Positions 59,223-64,000 of a stretch of DNA of 64,000 nt are shown here, one piece after another (the first letter of the stretch is position 1; each line of letters opens with the position of its first letter). Position numbers and translations under genes: made by a program. This stretch comes from Cheilinus undulatus (lineage: Eukaryota > Chordata > Actinopteri > Labriformes > Labridae): the NCBI RefSeq assembly GCF_018320785.1, contig NC_054884.1, positions 20,771,667 through 20,835,666 of the forward strand, read 5' to 3'. Under the pieces are notes generated by a model. It ran no database searches. It was given only the letters and a program-made list of their open reading frames with translations, and was not told the origin of the DNA.

Positions 59223-60769
59223 CAGCCCCCTCCAAAAGTATTGGAACAGTGAGGCTAATTCCTTTAATTTTGCTGTAGACTGAAAACATTTCAGTTTGAC
59301 ATGAAAAGATGAACATGAGACAATAGATCAACATTTCAGCTTTTATTTCCAGGTATTTACATCTGGATCTGCTACACCACTTAGAAGACAGTACCTTTTG
59401 TTTGAACTCACCCATTTTTCATGTGAGCAAAAGTAATTTAAAATGTGACTGACAGGTGTGTTTTGTTGCCCAGGTGTGTCCAATGACATTGATTATTCAC
59501 ACAATAAATAGTACTGAATGTCTACACTCAGTTTCAGATTTGTGTTTTGCCTGTGCAGACTGCATATAGTTAGAGGTGTAACCAATATGACAACCAGAGA
59601 TCTTTCTATGGGTGAAAAACAAGAAATTCTGAAGCTGAGAGAAGATGGAAAATCAGAGTAATTTCACAAACATTGGCGACCGCCAGTACAACCTTTGGAC
59701 CGTCCTGAAGAACATAGAAACCACTGGTGTACTAAAAAACAGAGGTCAAACGGATAAACCAAGGAAAACAGCATCAGTTGATGGTGGACAAGAGCTGTAA
59801 AGAAATACCCTAAAACAACTGTTAGTGACATCAGCAGCAAGTACAGAGGCTACACCAGACAATGCTAACCACTCATTAGCAAGAACAGGAAGGCCAGGCT
59901 GGAATTTGCCAAAAAGTACAGAGATGAGCCTAAAAAATTCTGCGACAAAATTGTATGGACTGATAAGACAGAAACTAACCTTTACCAAAGTGATGGAAAG
60001 GCTAAAGTTTGGAGAAAGAAAGGGTCTTCTCATGATCCCAAACATACAAGCTCATCTGTGAAACACAGTGCAGGTGATGCCATGGCTTGGGGTTGTGTGG
60101 CTTCTACTGGGACGGGCTTGTCAATCTTCAGTGAAGATGTAACACATGATGGCAGCAGCAAAATAAACTCAGAAGTCTGCTAATTTAAAGAAAGATGCAA
60201 CCAAAATGATTGGGAGATCCTTCATCATGCAGCAAGATAATGACCCAAAACACACTGGCAAATCAACAAAGCAGTTCATCAGGGGCAAGAAGTGGGACAT
60301 TTTAGACTGGCCAAGTCATTCTCCAGACTTAAATCCTATAGAACATGCATTTTAGCTGCTAAATAGGAGACTGAAGGGAGTAAACCCCCAAAGCAAACAA
60401 CTGAAAGAGGCTGTGGTGAAAGCCCAGAAAAGCATCACAAAAGAAGAAAGGAAAAATTTGGTGATGTCAGTGGGTCACAGGCTTCGTGCAGGTATTGCAA
60501 GAAAAGGATTTCCAACTAAATATTAAGGTTTACTCACTTTAATATATTTTGAATCTATCTTTTCCAATACTTTTGCTCACCTAAAAATGTGTTGTTCCAT
60601 TACAGATAAAGCTATCTCTTAAGTTGTGTATCAGATCCAGATGTAAACACCTGGAAATAAAAGTTGAAATGTAATTGTCTTTTTGTGTCAAACAAAAAGT
60701 TGATGTTTTCAGTCTACAGCGAAAATAAATGCATTGGGCCCACCGTTCCAATACTTTTGGAGGGGAGTG
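59223..60769 (+). mobile_element. Tc1-like element, full length, decayed (FRA10AC1 intron 8)
   Basis: Ends CAGCCCCCTCCAAAAGTATT and the inverse of CCAATACTTTTGGAGGGGAGTG, with TA on each side (59221-59222, 60770-60771). Long inverted repeats of roughly 200 bp include CATTTCAGTTTGACATG / GTGTCAAAC-type and ATTTCCAGGTATTTACATCTGG / CCAGATGTAAACACCTGGAAAT segments. The transposase between has many stops and shifts (traces: MTTRDLSMGEKQEILKL). Confidence 0.85.
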
Positions 60770-60771
60770 TA

Positions 60772-62160
60772 TATTATTTTGACAGTGTCAGAGCAGACAA
60801 AGCTGGAAATCTTTGGTCATCCCTTAGGGTCCCCAGACCCCAGGCTGGGAACTAATGTTCTAAGACTGGGATCAAGAGTCTTGAATATTTTTGACCCTTT
60901 AAATCCTCTTGTTTACTTGTGAATATGTTGTACTGTTCAGCTCACAACTGATCTGTTTATTGACATAGATTTTTCTTAGTGCTTAACATTTGTTTTTGTT
61001 TTTCTGTCTATCTTTGCACTTGTGATGGAGCCCTCTCTGACAGTCTAGCCACGACTCTGTGATCAGGGTCTTTTCATTGTTCAGGGTTAGCAAAACACCT
61101 CCTCTCTCTGTCTTCATGCGACACTGACAGATATTTATAGGTTTACCTGGGAGGTCATTATCCTTGTCACTGAGAGTGACACCTCCCCTAACAACTCATT
61201 GATATGTTTTGTCCCACATGGACACATAAAACCGTCTCGCACACACATGTTTACATCAATGCAGCCTCACAAATATACACAGTATGTCTGAGAAAGCTGA
61301 CTAAGCCAATATATTGTTCCAGATTAAGACTCTGTAATCCTGGTCTGTGACAGTTCACCCCTTGTAGCAAAACCTCACAGGAAGTGGATTAGATTAGGTC
61401 AGAAGCACTTCACTCGGACTGTCGCGCCTGTGATTTGTGTACATTAGCAAGAGACATACTTCTTAAGCACTATTAAGAGCGTGGGATGGTAAAATCAATA
61501 CTCATCTAATTCCAGCGTCCTCACGGAGAGGTCGAGGAAACGCTGGGGCAAATTGAAAGTTTGGAGTGTTTGTGTGGCAAGTTAAAGGTGGAAGAGTGTT
61601 TGTCTTTGGCTCATTATGACTTAAGTTTTACTTGATTTGAAGGCTAATGAAAAGTGTTGTTTAAGGATGCAAAAAAATGAACAAAGAAAACATGTCTCTT
61701 GTTAAATTGAACTTGGACTACATTTAGGCCAGGTGTTTAAGATGACAACTTCTCCGTATTAATTATTTAAACATCACTGAAACATTTTCATGTAAAACTG
61801 TTCGTCTCTGTTCTTGAAGGGTACCACACTCCAGTCCGGAATCCATTTTGGGGAGAGGTGCCCTTATCATCTCCTACTATCTGGGCACTTCAGGTCATGC
61901 TGCTGTTAGGCAATGCTGACTAGTTGTCAACCAATCAGGTCGCTTTAGAAGACACTGACCTTCATTTTTGAAGGCATCGCTTTGACATAGGATGGAACAA
62001 AAGGCACTCCTTTAGTGTCTCTTCCCTCTCATATTTAAGGCTGAAATTTTGCTGCTTTAAAAGTGGAGAAGACATGAATGAAATCACATTTTTGCATTAT
62101 TTACCCAAGAACAAGACCTACATTTCAAGCCTAATTTATACTTCTGCATCAAATGCCATA
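60772..62160. other. FRA10AC1 intron 8, nothing recognised
   Basis: A short hAT-like scrap (CCAGGCTGGGAACTAATG) lies near 60840. The rest is unremarkable. Confidence 0.35.
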
Positions 62161-62164
62161 ACAT

Positions 62165-62610
62165 ATTTTATAAGTTCACGTACAGTGTGGTACAGAACTT
62201 TCAAGCATGTTTGGGTCAAAACTGAAGTAAGGCGTTTAATGGTGAGCAAGCCCACCTGAGGGTACCATCGGGCGTTAGGGAGGATTGAGACGACCCAGGT
62301 TGTGCACTGGCTGTCTTTGCATATTACCAGGGGCATGGGAAAATAATCTGTTGAAAAAATAAAATCCATACTTATAGGACAGAGTAAGGGGTGGATGTGG
62401 CAAGTTATCATGGCCTAGGGCAGGTAGTAAGGTTGCCATGAGCCCCTGCTACAGATGTTGCAAGGGCCTGAAAACCAGCAGTGATCTCGAGGCATTTTAC
62501 CACAGGCGGAAAGGCCCAGACAAAAGAGATGCCGTCAGGCTTGACCTTGGCTGCCGAGTGACACACGTGTGTTAATGTGTCGAGCTTGACTCTGATTCCC
62601 CTCCAGCCCT
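62165..62610 (+). repeat. Unclassified repeat family, copy 4 (longest)
   Basis: Contains all shared blocks: GTACAGTGTGGTACAGAACT, TGAAGTAAGGCGT, GGGGCATGGGAAAATAATCT, AGTAAGGGGTGGATGTGGCA, CCCAGACAAAAGAGATGCC and GCTTGACCTTGGCT. No coding frame is conserved between copies. Confidence 0.7.
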
Positions 62611-64000
62611 GGGTTGTGGCACAAGGGGCCCTTTGATGACCTTTGCACCCGACATACCTAAAGCTTATGCACCACTGTAGCTCAGAACCCTACACATAAG
62701 ACTATGCATTAAGGTTGCATACAACCAACCAATTAATCTACTTGCCAACTTCCGACAATTATCAAGAGTACATTTCCTTATCCACATTCCTGTCATCTGC
62801 CACAACTAATTCAACAGCTGTACATTCCATCTCCTCCAACATCATCTCTTTTTCTCTTTTGCTGTAACTACTGCTCAGTAGTTATCCAACTTAACTCCAA
62901 CATAATACATCTAGTTTCAGTTGCCATGATTTTCTGTACACAATCAAGTAGAGTAGGCAGAATATTGCAGAGCTATGCGGTCATACCAGTGCACAATTAT
63001 GTGGTGCTTAGGGTGGTGTAGCTCAGTACAGCATGGCTATGACATGGATTTAACATCACAGTATAAACCAGTATTTACATATATCTACAGCTCATAGGCC
63101 CCATTTTTAACTAAAGAAAACCATAAACAGATCTCAAAGTTGGCTGGTTTAGTTTTATTTAATACAGTCATAGATAAGCTACAAGTTGTAGGTCCTTAAA
63201 TTGTAGGGAATTTGGACAATTTATTGACACACTTACTGCTGAAATGATAATGAAAAGCTAAGAAAAGGGAGGAGGAGCCATCCCTTATGTAACATTATTA
63301 AACATTGTTGCCCATAAACCACCCTTAAACAAAGGATGGTTCCCTAAGATGTTTAGCTAAGCAGTGGTGGGGCTAACAAGGGATGTGCATGATTAGCTGG
63401 ATAAATTTGGACATCAAATAAGCTGGTGCACGATTTACAAATTGGCTAAAATAATCTGTTTTGTTTTGTTTCTTTTTTTTATAAACATGGGCCTGAAATC
63501 CCAGCCAAATGCTCTTTCAAGGCTGTAATAAAGCCTCACACCACTAGTAGCCACTGTAGTTTCAGTTAATGGCCACTGCCTTTCTGTCAGAGCTTTCCCT
63601 GGCACTTTGCAGACATTAACATGAGAAGTTTAGTAGTTAGCATGTTGTATGAACAGCGAGGTATGACCTCTTTTCTTATTAGAAAATTGAAATAAAGTTG
63701 TGTGTATGTCACACTTGCTGTAACTGCTCAACGGAAGTGATGAGTAACCACTTTAAGCACGATATTTATCTGTAAAGAAGAACGAAGGCTGGTGGAACTT
63801 TAGCCACACTTGAGTCAGTATACTCAGCAGGGCTCATGTCATGTACCCACTGACACGACAATCCTGTGAGGAATTTGACTTTTTTTCTGAGCATTTTCTC
63901 CAATTTAGACTCATTTTAATGCAATTTAAATGCACGTTAAGCTGAATAAGGAAATAGTCACTTGGAACATCCTTAGTGCTACTTGTTGTAAAATCAGAGC
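62611..64000. other. Right edge, nothing recognised
   Basis: Presumed continuation of FRA10AC1 intron 8; no further exon of the gene was found. Confidence 0.35.

Noticed and set aside
56518-64000. Remaining FRA10AC1 exons
   Set aside because: I looked for the expected QFFCGNK-type segment and cysteine pairs and found none, so the gene is reported as continuing beyond the window.

Overview
The window is vertebrate nuclear DNA from a teleost fish. It is AT-rich, intron-rich and full of Tc1/mariner, hAT, TTAA-flanked and SINE/LINE remnants of kinds common in ray-finned fishes. Three protein-coding genes can be assembled exon by exon with consensus splice sites and continuous reading frames. Their order and orientation match the human 10q23.33 block FRA10AC1 / LGI1 / SLC35G1.

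Layout. Positions 1-16407 hold no gene I can recognise, only transposon relics and a few doubtful open frames. SLC35G1 (minus strand, five coding exons, 411 codons) spans 16408-24353, with a CpG-rich first exon. A largely intact-length but decayed Tc1 element (26632-28030) lies between SLC35G1 and LGI1. LGI1 (minus strand, ten coding exons, 541 codons) spans 28316-46149 and is complete. About 1.5 kb upstream, head to head, FRA10AC1 begins on the plus strand at 47680. Eight coding exons can be followed to 56517. Its last part (after the FGFRWR segment) was not found and presumably lies beyond 64000.

Function. LGI1 is a secreted neuronal synaptic organiser with an LRR domain and an EPTP beta-propeller. 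SLC35G1 is a ten-helix drug/metabolite-transporter-type membrane protein. FRA10AC1 is a nuclear, spliceosome-associated protein. They are not a pathway; they are an old conserved neighbourhood.

Most unusual points. (1) The part of LGI1 that is one last exon in human is split here by two introns. The larger one is bounded by a perfect 11-bp direct repeat carrying AG|GTGAG, the signature expected of an intron created by insertion with target duplication. (2) A 1.9-kb hAT-like composite in FRA10AC1 intron 8 encloses GC-rich sequence with candidate minus-strand exons, possibly a captured gene. (3) A 1-kb palindromic satellite element sits in SLC35G1 intron 1. (4) An unclassified repeat family occurs four times. 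(5) A 1-kb foldback element and a set of interleaved perfect inverted repeats lie in LGI1 introns.
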